The position numbers and the translations under genes are program-made. The notes under the pieces are model-generated. The model had not been told where the DNA came from, did no database searches, and saw only the letters and a list, made by a program, of their open reading frames with translations. Source: Engraulis encrasicolus (lineage: Eukaryota > Chordata > Actinopteri > Clupeiformes > Engraulidae). From it: a stretch of DNA of 64,000 bases. Location of the stretch: positions 51,805,050-51,869,049 of the forward strand of contig NC_085869.1 of the NCBI RefSeq assembly GCF_034702125.1, written 5' to 3'. Positions 11,689 to 24,751 of the stretch are shown here, one piece after another (the first letter of the stretch is position 1; the number at the start of each line of letters is the position of its first letter).

Positions 11689-12301
11689 AGTTTTATTTAC
11701 TTTTTTCGGCTTTGTTTAATACAGTTTTTTTTTTACAGTTTTGCATTCAGCTCCAGTGTGCGACGCCTTTCTTCCCTTTTGTCATACTGCTCTTGGAATT
11801 ACGCACCGAGCGAAACGCTCAGGAAAAGACATTGTCGTGGACGCCACCCCATCATTACTGCTTTTTTTTAAAATCCGTAAATGTGTTTGGGGAAACCACT
11901 TTTTTGACGTTTGAATGAGGTGTTACTTTCTCACAGATTTTAAAGTAAAGTTGAAATTATGGAATCCATGTCAATGAGTGAGTCCATGTGAGTGGCCATT
12001 GTTGTCTGACACAACTGTTGCATTTCATTTATTTTTTTCCTGCTCCAACTTTGACTATGTCACGTCTCTGAAAAGCCAGCGACCGTGATTGGTTCTACCG
12101 CATTTTGGGTTCGGGTGCAGGGCTGATCTGAGGATCATCCTCGTGTGAGCTCACGAAGCTGAGTGGAAATAAACAAGGGTCTGGTGAGAGTGAGGTTGCA
12201 CACTGGAGGACTCTCTCATGCATTGATCTCCTCCCCTGATAAACTAATCAGTCAACAGACACATAGGACTAGAAACCAACCTCCCTATCTGTCAGGCCAC
12301 G

Positions 12302-12475
<174 letters not shown>

Positions 12476-12476
12476 G

Positions 12477-12786
12477 CAGGGGCGTCAGCTGAACTAATTC
12501 TATACAGGGGCACAGTAGGGCACTGAGAGATAATGTGAGCGTGCGAGCAAAAACATTTGTTTGCAGTTATTTATTGTTAAAATCTTGTAAATTAATTATT
12601 TATTAGTTATTGCAAGTAGTGCATGTGTGCTATTTTGTGCACATTATGTAGATTACTCTGTATGCTAAACTTGAGCTAAATACCAAGGTAACAAGGTAGT
12701 TGTTTTTTTTTGTGAAACTCATACCGGGGCACAGCAAATGAATACCCAGGCACTTGCCCCTGTAAAATAGGTCTGGCGTGGCCCTG
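12477..12786. mobile_element. hAT-type MITE inserted at a microsatellite edge
   Basis: The left end CAGGGGCGTCAGCTGAACTA and the inverted right end CAGGGCCACGCCAGACCTA are similar. Both sides also share a second inner CAGGGGCA word. The flanking 8-mers CGTGCCTG (12469-12476) and CGTGCGTG (12787-12794) form a target duplication with one mismatch. The interior is non-coding. Confidence 0.8.
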
Positions 12787-12799
12787 CGTGCGTGCTACA

Positions 12800-13275
12800 A
12801 TATATGTTTCTTACAATGTATGAGTTTGAGGAGGAGGCTAACACTTATGGTGTATTATAAACATTTAGGGTGTCCTTCTGATCTAGCAAGCTGTGTGAAA
12901 CATCATACAGCATATCACTGTACATATGTAGTTTCTAGTGTTATTACAGTAAGAATTGTGAGTTCTGTGGCGGCGGATGCTGTTTTTTTTAGGGAGGTGG
13001 GCAAAGAGTTTCAACGAATAAACAGCCTTGAATAAGCAGCCTTGATTCAGATGGACCAAAACAGGTGATGTGTGGACATAAGAGGACAAGCACTCGTAGA
13101 CAAAGAAATGTCCTCCTACAACCCGCATGACAGGCATAAAAAAACATTTCAAGGAGAGTTTATGCGCATGAAGCATTCACTGACGTATATCATTCCTTTA
13201 AAAATGCACGAAAGAAACATATTTTCCAATGTCGAAAAGTTTTGGGCTGTTACACTCGGCAAGTGCAACAGCTCC
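12800..13275. repeat. Segmental duplication, copy A
   Basis: The sequence from about 12800 to 13275 recurs at 13945-14350 in the same order and orientation. Shared phrases include TTCTGTGGCGGCGGATGCTG, GGTTTTGGGC-type words and AGCCTTGAT-CAGATGGAC. Both copies follow a (GT)n array, so the duplicated unit includes the microsatellite. Open frames are not conserved between copies, which argues against coding function. Confidence 0.85.
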
Positions 13276-13732
13276 AAAGACTCTTTGGAGAGATGGAGAG
13301 TCTTTTTACACTTTGACCTTGAGTCAGTTTAGGCAACCATCGCCCCCTAACAGATGTGTGTGCAGTGTCCACAAATCACCATTTCGGTAGCAGATGGCTT
13401 TACCTATCATGATTAATGTGTCCGATGCCTAATGGAGCGGTTGGATCCTTAGAGGTTCGCATGAACATCAAAACTCACTTTTCTCCCTTATATTTGGAGA
13501 CAGGAGATTCTGCATCACTTTCATGGGGCAGGGAAAAAAAACCTTCACAGTCCTGCAGAGGAATATGTGTACTGCCAAGACATGTCCTTAAGATCTGATT
13601 TACTATATATGCATCAAAGGTTGTGTCCATGCACTGCAGGGGCCATTCGCCCATGCCAATGGCATGGCATTACTATCTCTACCGGTGGTTTCATGTGCAT
13701 GTTGTGGTGATTTGCACGATAAAACTAATAGC

Positions 13733-13768
13733 AGACAGACAGACAGAGAGAGAGAGAGAGAGAGACAG

Positions 13769-13860
<92 letters not shown>

Positions 13861-13930
13861 CGTGCTTGCGCACGCGTACGTGCGTGTGTGTGTGTGTGTG
13901 TCTGTGTGTCTGTGTGTGTGCATGCATGTA
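13733..13930. repeat. Compound GACA/GA/GT microsatellite
   Basis: (GACA)n and (GA)n pass into a long (GT)n array with GC and TCTG interruptions, ending in GCATGCATG. It is the counterpart of the array at 12302-12475. Confidence 0.95.
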
Positions 13931-13944
13931 ATCCACAATATTTG

Positions 13945-14350
13945 TTTTTTTTTCTGTTTGAATTTGATTAGGAGGTTGATACTCATGTTGTATAGTACAC
14001 TTTAGGGTGTCCTGCATCATACAGCATATTAGTGTACAGATTGTAGTGTTATTACTGTAAGATTTGTCAGTTCTGTGGCGGCGGATGCTGTTTTGTTTAG
14101 GGAGGTGGGAAACAGTTTCAACGTAGTTGAGGCATCTCACAGAATGAACAGCCTTGATGCAGATGGACTAAAACAGGTGATGAGTGCATGAGAGGACAAG
14201 TATTCGTAGGTAAAGAAATGTTCTCCTATACAACCCACAGGTATGAAAAAAACGATTGATACGCATGAAACATTCCTTTTAAAATGCATGAATGAAACAT
14301 ATCTAAAATAGAAAGGTTTTGGGCAGTATTCTCAGAAAATGCAACAGGTT
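13945..14350. repeat. Segmental duplication, copy B
   Basis: Second copy of the 12800-13275 segment, with small indels throughout. It lacks the hAT MITE that sits on the left side of copy A. Confidence 0.85.
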
Positions 14351-14639
14351 TAATGTGGGGGGTGCTGCATTGCAGTAATCTGTAGCTGGTGTTGCATGTC
14401 ATAAGTGTTTGTCACATTGTGGCTTGTTTCTTTGTGAAATATTTGTCAAAGATGCGGGTTTTTTATCATTCTTTTGTTGAGAGCATTTTATGTTTCTGTT
14501 CTGTGGCCTGGTACTTCTCCCTGTCTGTTGTTAATAAAAAATACATAGAGGGAGGGGAGGCGGGGGGTGGGGGGGGGGGGGGGTGGGGTGTGTGTCGTGT
14601 TTGTCTATTGTGTTCTTGTTTATTGTAATGTCTTTGTAA

Positions 14640-14854
<215 letters not shown>

Positions 14855-14989
14855 AAGTGTCTGGATCATAACTTGGAGTTAGTCCGTTGTTGACTCTCCA
14901 TGCTCTGATCTGATCTTTTATTTTATTCTTGTATCCTAATTTCTTGTTTGTTTTTATTTTATTCTGTGTATTTTTCCAGTCTATATGCA

Positions 14990-15134
14990 AGGGTCGGGGG
15001 TCTTATACTGTATCTGTGCTGTGTTGACCTCTGTCCCTGTCTTTATGTAGTTTTTGTCATTTGGTGTCTGCTCTGTGTTTTTAATACCTGCTACAAACTA
15101 ATTTCCCATTTCGTATAAATAAACTTGAACATGA
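14990..15134 (+). mobile_element. Possible LINE 3' terminus
   Basis: The segment ends AATAAACTTGAAC, like the polyadenylation-like and (TTGAAC) end of the LINE at 40524, and is rich in T and CTGT words typical of LINE 3' ends. No coding part remains. Confidence 0.35.
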
Positions 15135-17365
15135 CCTTGATATAAAGGTATAAAGATTTTATTTCATTTTCTGTCAGAAAAAAAAATGATCAAGGAAACA
15201 CTAGACAAACCCAAGGCCTTTGACGGAAGAAGGAAGGGAACATGAGTTTAGATAACATATAATTGGATGGTCAATTATGCACTGCACTGTGACAACCGCG
15301 CTGAACTTTCACCTGACCCTCAAAACTCAGACGAGAGAAGGGAGAGAAGAGGTTGACAGAGGCATTAACTCAATTTTGTCAAGTATGAGCAGATAGCTCC
15401 TTACCTTTGCGTTATGCCAAGCACATCCTTCACGAGAGCTGGTTTGCAATTCCAAATAAGATGTGTAAAGTGCCGTGGGTGGCTCTGCAATTTAAAGTAT
15501 TATTCAAACAAAACACTCCAGCGCCTATTTAAACAGTCCCAACTTTGGGATCAAATGTGCAAAGCCTTTTATTTCATTTCACTTTCTTTTCATTTTTTGA
15601 ATACAGATACTGTATATCAGGAAATAATGGTTCTTTTCTGCCTCCCCCAAGGCGTATAGACCTTTTTCACCTGGGTGTTAAGTTTTAATTTCCTTGCTAA
15701 GTTGTCCCATGAAGGCATTAGAAGTGTTGAAACCGCTCTCTATCATAATTTACCGCCTCATTAAAACCTAACTCCAGGCATCTATTATGCAAACAACTGA
15801 ACCAGAGGAACCATGCTTCAGTGAAGCATAGCATGGACTCCAAGCTAAAGTAAATAAATAAATTGTGACTTCGGATAGGCCTACTGGTATGGCAGTAAGG
15901 TTTTAAATCAGCTGACAACAATGAATAAATTAAGAAAAACTGTCTCATCAATAATTCAGTCTTTGCCAAAATGTACCCTTTTTTGCAACGTTGTGCATGG
16001 GGCATGGATTGCATTGAGTTGTTTTACTAAGCTTTGAAACAGATTTGAATGGGAACTGTGTGAATGTTGAACAGTAGAGGAGATACCCATTCGTTTTTTT
16101 TGTCTTTTAATGGTTTCTCAATATATTGAATTATGCTGGGAAGTGATTAGATCCATATTTATTTTGAATCTCATCTTAACACACAATGGATAGACAAATG
16201 TGCATTTCTTAGAACTTAAAGGCCAATTGGTATTCAATGTCTACTGTAAAAGAATGGCACTTGGGAAAGGAATGCAAAGATTAGATTAAGGAGCATGATT
16301 TATGAGCATACATTGAAACAGATGTACGTTTCTATTGTACTTTTCTTTTGCTCTACCTTCTAAGGAAGCAAGCACATACTGTACCTACATGCATAGTAGT
16401 TCTTGTCCCAAGAGACAAAACTGTGTCTCTGAAAGTTCTAATGTAATAGCACGTTTTCAATATCTCTGGCAGTTTGGTGTCAAAGCAGAATAAAATGAAA
16501 TGAAATAAAACATGTGTTGAGGCGCCGAGAGGCAGCCTGTCATCAGCACAGCATTGCAGACTGGGGATCCAGGGAATGGCTCTAGCAGTAGAAGCACGAG
16601 TGATCCCAGACTGTCTGAGAGCATACATACGAACCCCGCAAACAAAAACAACAACAAGTGCATGCCACATCATGATCAATTTAAGAAATCCTTTGCATTT
16701 ATAGTCTAACTTTGGTTGGGATTTGCTCATCGGGTATAATGATCCAGAGAGCGCAACGAACAAATTATTTATCTCAAATATTGTATCTGGTGAGCTGGTC
16801 TAGCAATCCACCATGCAATATTCATCCTTCATCCACAGCACTCTATTTGTTTGTATCTTGATTTTTTCCAGTTTGAATCTTTGAAGCAAGTCATTATGGA
16901 GGAATAAGCAAAGTAACACAGCAGTGCTGTCCTATTATGTGCCGTTTTTTAAACAGACTGAAACCGTTTTGAATGTCAAGCTGAGTCAGTTCATCAGCTT
17001 CACCAATGATGCCGTGCCAGACTAAACTTTTTATCAGTGGTCAAAAGTGTGGCCCGGGGGCCAATGGCAGCCCACGATAACATCTGATAACATCTGTAAA
17101 ACTGTTAACGTATTTTGCTTTTTAAAGAATTGTTTATTGTAATGAATGTAAACTGCAGAGATGCAAAATGGTCACAAATGGAATGTAGGCCTATGTTTCT
17201 GTCTTTTTCCCCCTTTATCACTCAGTTTAATGTTCTATTCCTAAATCGACTATCAACCTTCAAAGAATCCCTGCTTTATATGTATAGTTCAGCTTGACGA
17301 GCTAGTTGAACCAGCACACAGAAAAATAAAACCTTGCCACAGAGTTGATAATACTGCACCAGCTC
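15135..17365. other. Unannotated sequence
   Basis: No spliced exon or bounded element was found. Near 17036 the phrase CAGTGGTCAAAAGTGTGGCC followed by CGGGGGCC resembles a hAT left terminus, but no matching right end was located. Confidence 0.45.
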
Positions 17366-17372
17366 TGAATCA

Positions 17373-17612
17373 TGGCTGGTCAGCCGTGGCCTAGTGGTTA
17401 GAGAGTTGGTCTTTCAATCTAGGGGTTGCCGGTTCAAATCAAACCTGACCTCTCCCTACACCTCCATCCATGGCTGAAGTGCCCTTGAGCAAGGCACATA
17501 ACCCCACATTGCTCCAGGGACTGTAACCAATACCCTGAAAAATAATAGTTGTAAGTCGCTTTGAACAAAATGAAAGCCTCAGCTAAGTGAAATGTAATGT
17601 AATGTAATGTAA
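17373..17612 (+). mobile_element. tRNA-derived SINE with LINE-like tail
   Basis: The head contains GTGGCCTAGTGGTTAGAGAG (A box) and GGTTCAAATCA (B box). The core TGCCCTTGAGCAAGGCAC matches the copy at 9357-9585. The tail GTAAGTCGCTTTGAACAAAA ends in four AATGT-type repeats. A 7-bp direct repeat, TGAATCA, flanks it at 17366-17372 and 17613-17619. Pol III-transcribed and mobilised by a partner LINE. Confidence 0.88.
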
Positions 17613-18055
17613 TGAATCAGGTGATCGTTCCCAAACACTCAACACTGATGGTAGACAAGCTTCACACAGATAAGGATCTGTCTTTGCTCCCTTGAGGTAG
17701 GTAGGCTAAATAAAAAGGGAAGGAATACAGGAGTTCTGTACCTGAATGCACCATATTTTATCCTATATGATTTATAAAGAAAAGTGTACTTTAACATGCA
17801 CGACATAAAAAGGAGGTACATCATTTTGAGTCATGATTTGTCCTGAGATCAGTTAGGTACTGGTAGACAACACCGTGGCTATTTTACCTCATTAACGTGC
17901 ACTCTTTTGGCAGGACAGATAACTGGCATCAGGTTCGCAGCGGTAACAAATGGCATGTCGCGGCATCATGGCATGTCATTAATCAAAAAACACAACAATA
18001 ACTTACTCTACTAGCCAAAACATTTACTTTGACCCCCATGTCAGTGACACACACG

Positions 18056-18196
18056 CCCATAATGTGCCATGGACAAAGCAAAGTCACAAACACCCATCAT
18101 GTGTCATGGACAAAGCAAAGTCATATCCAAAAAGGCAGAGATTGACAAAGCAAAGTTATAAATACCGTGAATTGTGCCAAGGAGAAAGCAGAGTTG
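18056..18196. repeat. Minisatellite, about 37-bp unit
   Basis: Three to four diverged units contain GACAAAGCAAAGT (near 18070, 18109, 18144, and more weakly 18184), with a preceding ATGTGCCATG word in two of them. Confidence 0.65.
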
Positions 18197-18697
18197 GGGA
18201 GGTGTCAAAAGTAGAAGTAAAACTAAATGCGTGGTGGAAGTACAACACTAGCACATGATTTTAGATAGAGGTTACACCATTTACTCCATTGTACCCAACG
18301 AGGTGGATAGACTGTGTTGTTACTGAGAAACACTAAAAATCAGGCAAAAAAAACAGGAAACCACCACAAACTTGATCCAACCAGCACAGAGGTAGCTGAT
18401 AACAAGACATGTACATAATAAGTTAGCAGTGCTGGAAGAAAATTGTGTTTCTTTTTTTTAACTTTTACTTTTACTTTTCACACCTCTGCGTCTGCAGCAG
18501 TCCCTTCTCTCTGCGACCCGAGCCCCGGTATGGGAAGCACTGGAGAAGAGCGTAGCAGGACCATGGACAGCGCCCCACCTATTGAACACCAATGGGAGGG
18601 GATATGGCAACACATTCCAACTCCATGGCTTAAGCCCTTACTGTCCTACTATATTGTCATCAAAATGGCAATGCCTATTTAACGCTGTAGCAGCTAA

Positions 18698-18795
18698 ACA
18701 GTTAAAAAATAAGATGTCATTTCAACTCTCATAGAGAGTCAATTTAACATCTTGGGCGTATTCGGTCCCATGAGTACTCTCTATGTATTAAGATC
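18698..18795 (+). repeat. Dispersed repeat, copy 1
   Basis: Contains GTTAAAAAATAAGATGT, GAGAGTCAATTTAACATCT and AGTACTCTCTATGT in the same order as 23556-23650. The middle holds an inverted pair (AAGATGT / ACATCTT), which hints at a small MITE. Terminal repeats were not fixed. Confidence 0.55.
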
Positions 18796-19388
18796 TGGTT
18801 GAGTGTTTTCCGTCGACGGACCCATCCCCAGTAAGATGGCTACCCTTGATGAGCCTCTATCGAAGTCTGTTGTTACCAAAACAAGCTGTTGCGAGTTTGT
18901 GATGTCATAGCATTGTTGTTATAATATAGTTGAGTTTTTTTTTCCTTCACTGACTAAACTGTGAGTCGCATAGCCAGGGATCTTATCCGCACCAAAGGGC
19001 AATGATTCATTCATGATGCTCAATTTTATTGGCAGTCAACAGCTGTACGCGCCTGCAGAAGTGTGAAACTCGACAGCAAGCAGCCCATAGAGATGAAAGC
19101 TAAATGCCTTAACTGAAGCACTGGGTTAGTGAAAGCAGTTCCGTAAGTGTGCACCGTGAGCTGTGGTGCGCTATGTCTCACAATGACAAAAAGAAGCAAG
19201 TGCAACGGAAGGCAAACACTGTACAGCACACAAGAGAATCATAAATAATGAATGGTCTGTGTACAGATGCTGTGAATAATAATGCCACTCTTTGAGGTAG
19301 GTACATTGCACATTATGCGACAGGTATTTCACAGCAAGAGGTAACAGAGCAGAGACGCATTGACAACTAGAAGCTCTCAGAGAGGGCA

Positions 19389-19868
19389 GACCTCCGCCAA
19401 GGAAGCTGCTTGATACATTTGACTATGTTACACCCTAAGTCTTTCTGCCTTGTTGTTGTGGAGTCCCCGCAATTCAATTTCTGGTCACCAGGGGGCGTCT
19501 AGATGGTGAAGAATCTTTTGAAAACTCCTGGCTCCGGTTCGTGATCCGGATCACCACCAGAATTTAATCACTTGTTCCTTGGGTCATTACTAACAACTCC
19601 ACAAAGTTTCGTCCAAATCAGTTGATTCGTTTTTGAGTTGTCCTGCTGACAGAATCTTTTAAAAAGGGCCTGGTTCCGGTTCGTGATCCGGATCACCACC
19701 AGAATTTAATCATTTGTTCCTTGGGTCATTATCAACAAACCCACAAAGTTTCGTCCAAATCTGTTTATAAGTTTTTGAGTTATGCTGCTGACAAACAGAC
19801 AAACAAACAGACAAACAGACAGACAAACCAACGCGACCGAAAACATTACCTCCTTGGCGGAGGTAATA
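19389..19868 (+). mobile_element. MITE with CCTCCGCCAAGGA / TTGGCGGAGG ends and internal duplication
   Basis: The left end GACCTCCGCCAAGGAAGCT is the inverted counterpart of the right end CCTTGGCGGAGGTAATAAT. Inside, a unit of about 165 bp is duplicated: CCGGTTCGTGATCCGGATCA at about 19534 and 19676, each followed by CACCAGAATTTAATCA and ACAAAGTTTCGTCCAAATC. A (CAGA/CAAA)n tract sits near the right end. A relative in opposite orientation lies at 53267-53580. The superfamily could not be assigned. Confidence 0.75.
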
Positions 19869-20639
19869 ATGATCAACAGCCGCAGGGAACATTAGCCAGC
19901 AGGAGCAATGACTTGATGCCATGTATTTTTTACATACTATATTTTTTTGTTTGTTTTGTAATGGAGGAATCTGACCATCTTCTTTTTCAGGCAGTGTGTT
20001 GAGCAGGTGAACGTGGCATTTCTCTGACCAAACTGCCCCCCTGGTGAAAGCTGGCAATAGAATCACAAGGTAGGGGAGGGTACAACCAATCCCCTTCTAC
20101 GCAGTTCTAATGCCCCTCTGTTGCCTTTTCCTATCAGCCACTGCACAGCCAGTGTACAGCACCACACAGGAAATGTGTTTACTGATATAGGAGGCAACCA
20201 GTAGGGTCAGGTGGCGGCCTGTTCCAGCTATCACAAGGAGCAGAACTTGTTATCGGCAACTGCTATACAAGTTCAAGGCGACGCTTGCACTGTGAGTTGA
20301 ATTCACAACTCCGTGGCTATGCTATTATTAACCCCTGTTATGGTATGTGAGTGGAGCATTTTGTAAAATGTGTTAAACACACAGGTAGTGCATGTATTCC
20401 GTGCCGTGAAACAATCCTCCAATCATCCGAAACTATTTCTACATACAGCTGTGCATCACCTGATGTGTGACGCACTTGCTCAATGGGAATTTAAGAGACA
20501 TATAAGAGACTTCTTAACAGCCAGCCACCCGTATCTGAGTCATCTTGCCCTCCCATCGATATTTCAACTCCATTTACATCAGAATGAGTCACTCTTATCC
20601 TTGGCATTTGCAGTTATTTATATTGTGTTAATATTGCGT

Positions 20640-20725
20640 ATGTAAGTGTTGTATGCTATGATTATGTCCTTGATTGTAAGTTGCTTTGGATAAAAGTGTC
20701 TGCCAAATGTAATGTAATGCAATAT
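20640..20725 (+). mobile_element. 5'-truncated SINE/LINE tail
   Basis: Contains TGTAAGTTGCTTTGGATAAA and GTGTCTGCCAAATGTAATGT, the 3' tail shared by the SINEs here and L2-type LINEs. No tRNA-like head remains. Confidence 0.7.
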
Positions 20726-20974
20726 AATGTACATTTCTTTAATGGTAGCCCAACATTTATAGAGTACTCTGGGACCAAATACTGTACCATAGAAGATGCT
20801 GAATGGACTGTCTAAGAGCTGCTGTGTAGGCTACTCATGACGTGTATGTGTGCGTGTACTCTACTTAACCCTGTGCTAATGTACTTTTTTTTAAAATACA
20901 CTAACCCTACGTAGAATCTGCACTTGTTGCCCTGTATATTTCCTGTGCACTTTGTATCTGCTAGTGAGGTTGGC

Positions 20975-21060
20975 TATGATTACGTCCTCGATTCTATCTT
21001 GCTTTGGTTAATAAGCGTCTGCCAAATGTAATGTAATGTAATGTAATGTAATGTAATAAT
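20975..21060 (+). mobile_element. 5'-truncated SINE/LINE tail
   Basis: A second tail-only copy: CTTGCTTTGGTTAATAAGCG, then TCTGCCAAATGTAATG and five more AATGT repeats. It lies 330 bp from the previous copy in the same orientation. Confidence 0.7.
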
Positions 21061-21398
21061 GTAATATTGACTTGTAGGCCTCCAGCTATATCACCTCTTT
21101 ACAATGGACCATTGCGAGTCAACTTGGGTCCATAGAACCGTCTTTTTGGGCCTTTATTTTGTCTTAGGACAAGAAGCAGGAATCAAACAATCTGCCGTGC
21201 CCTGCCACCTGAGCCAAGGCGCTTGGAAGGATACAGTTGAGAGGGGGCAGTGTTTAGTTGTCCATGGTGTCATTAGTCCATTTAAGTGTTTGAATAGTAA
21301 GGTGGGCGTTGCCAGGCTTATGATGAGGAATGATGACGGAAGCCTTAGGATGAGGTTCAGGGGGCGTTTGTTCAAAAAAGGTTGAGAAGCACTGGGTT

Positions 21399-22660
21399 AG
21401 AGTAAGGTCTGCTAGCCCACAGCTGATGTTGCTTTATTACCAGTTCAACAATTATGGAGGGTCTGCAATTCATACCTAAGGTACACACTGATCTAAGGGG
21501 AAAACACAATTATTTTGTATCAGTAATTTATTTGTGCTTTCTCTATCTCTCACACACACACACTCACAAATGAAGAAGTCACCTCAGGAAAAAAGACTAA
21601 TGTGGTTTTCATTCTGTGATGCTATACGCAATGGGAAACACTGTAATGACAGAGGATATGATTAACCTGGACACCAAAGTGCGCTTCATGTTAACCAAAA
21701 GAGTATTGCCATTTTACATAGCTTATTATCAGTAGCCTTCTTCCAGTAGCCTTCCTCCATAGAAATGGTTAGAGGTGAGAGCAAGGTCTGATAGCCCACA
21801 GCTGAGGTTGCTTTATTACCAGTTCAACAATTATGGAGCGTGACAGTCCACAATTCATACCTAAGGTACACACTGATCTAAGGAGAAAACACAATTACTT
21901 TGTATCAGTAATTTATTTGCGCTTTCTCTCTCACATGCACACACTCACAAATGAAGAAGTCACATCAGGAAAAAAAAAGACTAATGTGGTTCTCCATTCT
22001 CGGTTTTCATTCTGTGATGCTAAGCAATGGGACACACTGTAATAACAGAGCATAAGGAGGAGATGATTAACCTGGACACCAAAGTGCGCCTCTGCCAAAT
22101 ATTGCCATTTCACATAGATTATCAGTAGCCTTCTTCCAGTAGCCTTCTTCCATTATTATGAAATGGTTAGAGGTGCAGGGCTGGACTAGTATCACAAACT
22201 GGCCTGGGCATTTTTGGCATAGACCAGCCCCTCACCCCCACCACCATACTGTACTATATTTATGAAGGAATCACTCCACTGTATATTAAGTACCCCTCAC
22301 CTCACACCCCCATACTACAAATATGATGGGCTCAGTCCACTGTACATTCAGGATGCTCCGTTGGACCACCTCATCTAAATTGTGAGCCGGTCTCTCAGGG
22401 AAAATTTTAAACAAACACATAAAACAAAAAAACAAAAAGCGTCAGCCCCTGATGACTGTCGACCCACCGGGAAAATGCCCTGCATGCCAAATTACCAGTA
22501 CTGCCCTGGAGCTGAGAGTAAGGTCTGCTAGCCCACAGCTGATGTTGCTTTATTACAAGTTCAACGATTATGGAGGTTGACAGTCTGCAATTCATACCTA
22601 AGGTACACACTGATCTAAGGGGAAAACACAATTATTTTGTATCAGTAATTTGTTTGCGCA
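21399..22660 (+). repeat. Tandem repeat, unit about 370 bp, three copies
   Basis: The phrase AAGGTCTG-TAGCCCACAGCTGA begins units at about 21403, 21783 and 22515. Each is followed by TTGCTTTATTAC, TTCAACAATTATGGAG and ACCTAAGGTACACACTGATC. Units 1 and 2 are near full length. Unit 2 is interrupted near its end by the MITE at 22176-22508. Unit 3 stops near 22660. Small indels differ between copies and no coding frame is shared. Confidence 0.85.
22176..22508. mobile_element. hAT-type MITE (CAGGGCTGGACT family)
   Basis: The left end CAGGGCTGGACTAGTA and the inverted right end CAGGGCAGTACTGGTAAT match, and the inner phrase CCACCGGGAAAATGCCCTGC is typical of this family. The flanks TAGAGGTG and TGGAGCTG are only a loose match, so the target duplication is eroded. 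The uninterrupted unit 1 of the surrounding tandem repeat shows the empty site. Confidence 0.75.
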
Positions 22661-23555
22661 TACAAGTCTTGGACCATATTTCACTTTGAGATATGCCTAG
22701 GGAATGAGTTTTCGCTATCTTCAAAGCTCCAACACTTACAACTATCTTATCTGAAATTGAACAACCTTCCAGGAAAAATTGTTACCGGCTAAAACACAGC
22801 GCCAAATCAAATGACTCTGCCACAGTGCTTTCTGGACATTGGTCCATCCTATTTTTTTCACAGCATTATTTTGTGATGTTGTTTGTTTGGTTGGTTGGTT
22901 GGTTTTCTTTTAAAATTCAAATAGGCAAGGTTCATATCATAAGTGTGAAGATTTTTTTTAAGTGTCAAAAACTCCTCGTGCAGCCTACATCCTGGTAGAT
23001 GTTCCCATTGTGTGTCACAAATTGAACTTCCTGGTGAGGAAAGTGTCACTGGGGGAGGCTGGCAGCCACAGTACTCCTGCACAATACACCTTCTTTTCAG
23101 ACGTGACTGAGTCATGACATGCAGGGAACACTATTCAACTTAAGCCATTGCAAAAGGAGCAGACAGACAAAAGAGAAGAGCCACTCAGAGGTGTGAAAGG
23201 AAACGTGCTGCACTTTGCAAAACCCACTTCCTGTCTATTAACTGCCATTATCCAAACAACAGTGGCACAAAAATGACCTTCCAGAATTCCGACATACATT
23301 GAAAAAGAAAGTGCTGTAGCCTCATAGAGTAACGCTGCCAGTAGAGTGCTGCAGTAGCGGCTGTGGTCACAAGTGATTTCACCAGCATATGTATATGTAT
23401 TACACTGTGATAAAGTCTTTAGTAACATATTATGATTTGGGTATAGGCATTTTGGTAACAGCAAAGGTATAACAGGGGCCTTGTCTTAACACATTAAAAT
23501 GTTCTCTATGTATAGCCGGTGCTGTTTCATTCACAAAGGCATCTCCAGACAGCAC

Positions 23556-23650
23556 ATAGTTAAAAAATAAGATGTAAATTCAACGCATTGAGAGTCAATT
23601 TAACATCTAAGGTGTATCCGGTCCCAGTACTCTCTATGTGTTGAATTAAC
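23556..23650 (+). repeat. Dispersed repeat, copy 2
   Basis: Same order of phrases as 18698-18795: GTTAAAAAATAAGATGT, TTGAGAGTCAATTTAACATC, GTATCCGGTCCCAGTACTCT. The right half is slightly shorter. Confidence 0.55.
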
Positions 23651-24751
23651 CCATTTAATCCTAAGGCACCTGCAAAAAAAGCCTAATGTTTTTTTGGGGA
23701 AAAGGTGCCCTCAGCCTGTAAAAATCTAAATAGGCATCTCCAAAGCACATAACAACATGAACTAAGTTGCATTTAAAAGCTAGGATCCTCATCTTGCATT
23801 AGAATGTGTTCAGTCAGCTCTAACATACCCACATTGCTAATGAAAAAACTCAAATCTCAAGAGCCTGAATGCAGCATCCATGTTGCTCCTGGGACCTAGG
23901 CGATGCAGTGTCAGTGGTGTAGTCTACGTAGAACACAGGTGTACGCAGTATACCCTCCTCAACATTTTCAGGGATTTCAGTATACCTAGCTACCTAAAAT
24001 TGATTGATCCATTATTTAGAATAGCACAAATATATACAGTATATCCACCTCAAAAAATGCTCAAATATACAGTATACCCACCTCGAAAAAGAAGACTACA
24101 GCACTGTGCAGTGTATACACTGCATCAGACTTAAGTGGGTTAACACTGCATCATTTGCCAGTGGCCCCTAAAGGTCAGGGATGAGAAATTGTTTTGGGTC
24201 CATCCTTGGCTGCATTTGTCCTTTCAAAACACCATTATGTATGTGGACACTGCCTCACCGTTAAGAAAAAAAGGTTGTTGCCTTCTGTGTCATTATGGCC
24301 AAACACTTGGGGAAAAATCATCTGTGTGATGAATGGGGGTTCTTAGGATTTCTTTTGTTCTCTGTCTTTGTGAATAGAAGGCAGATTCAGAGGCAAAAGA
24401 GTAATCGGGAAACAAATCAATAGGATTGATTCTGAATAAAAGTACCCTCATTACATGACTTGTCATTTGGGTGAGCCTCTCATTCAGGGCATCTTACAGG
24501 TCCACAGAGAACTAACCACAGGAGTGTTTCCAGGACTAAAGTAGGCTGAGATGCCATATGGGGGCATAATGGAAGCACCCGGAGAAATAGCAACGCCACA
24601 GTAACTTGGTAAAAAAAAAAAAAAAAAGTGTATCACTGCAGCACATACACGTACCTTTTGTGGAACAATTATGATCCAAAACCATAGCTTCTAAGGTGCA
24701 ATATTGCATTGTCAAGGATCTGTCCTAATCTTTATTTTGACGGCAACTAAT
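23651..24751. other. Unannotated sequence
   Basis: No exon recognised. A weak series of ACAGTATA-CCACCTC phrases at 23940-24085 suggests a decayed minisatellite. A poly-A tract lies at 24612-24628. Confidence 0.4.

Noticed and set aside
17036..17100. hAT left terminus CAGTGGTCAAAAGTGTGG
   Set aside because: No matching right end or target duplication was found, so it was not listed as an element.
21362..21398. hAT right terminus (inverted CAGTGCTTCTCAACC)
   Set aside because: The left end was not found; it borders the tandem repeat and may be a truncated copy.
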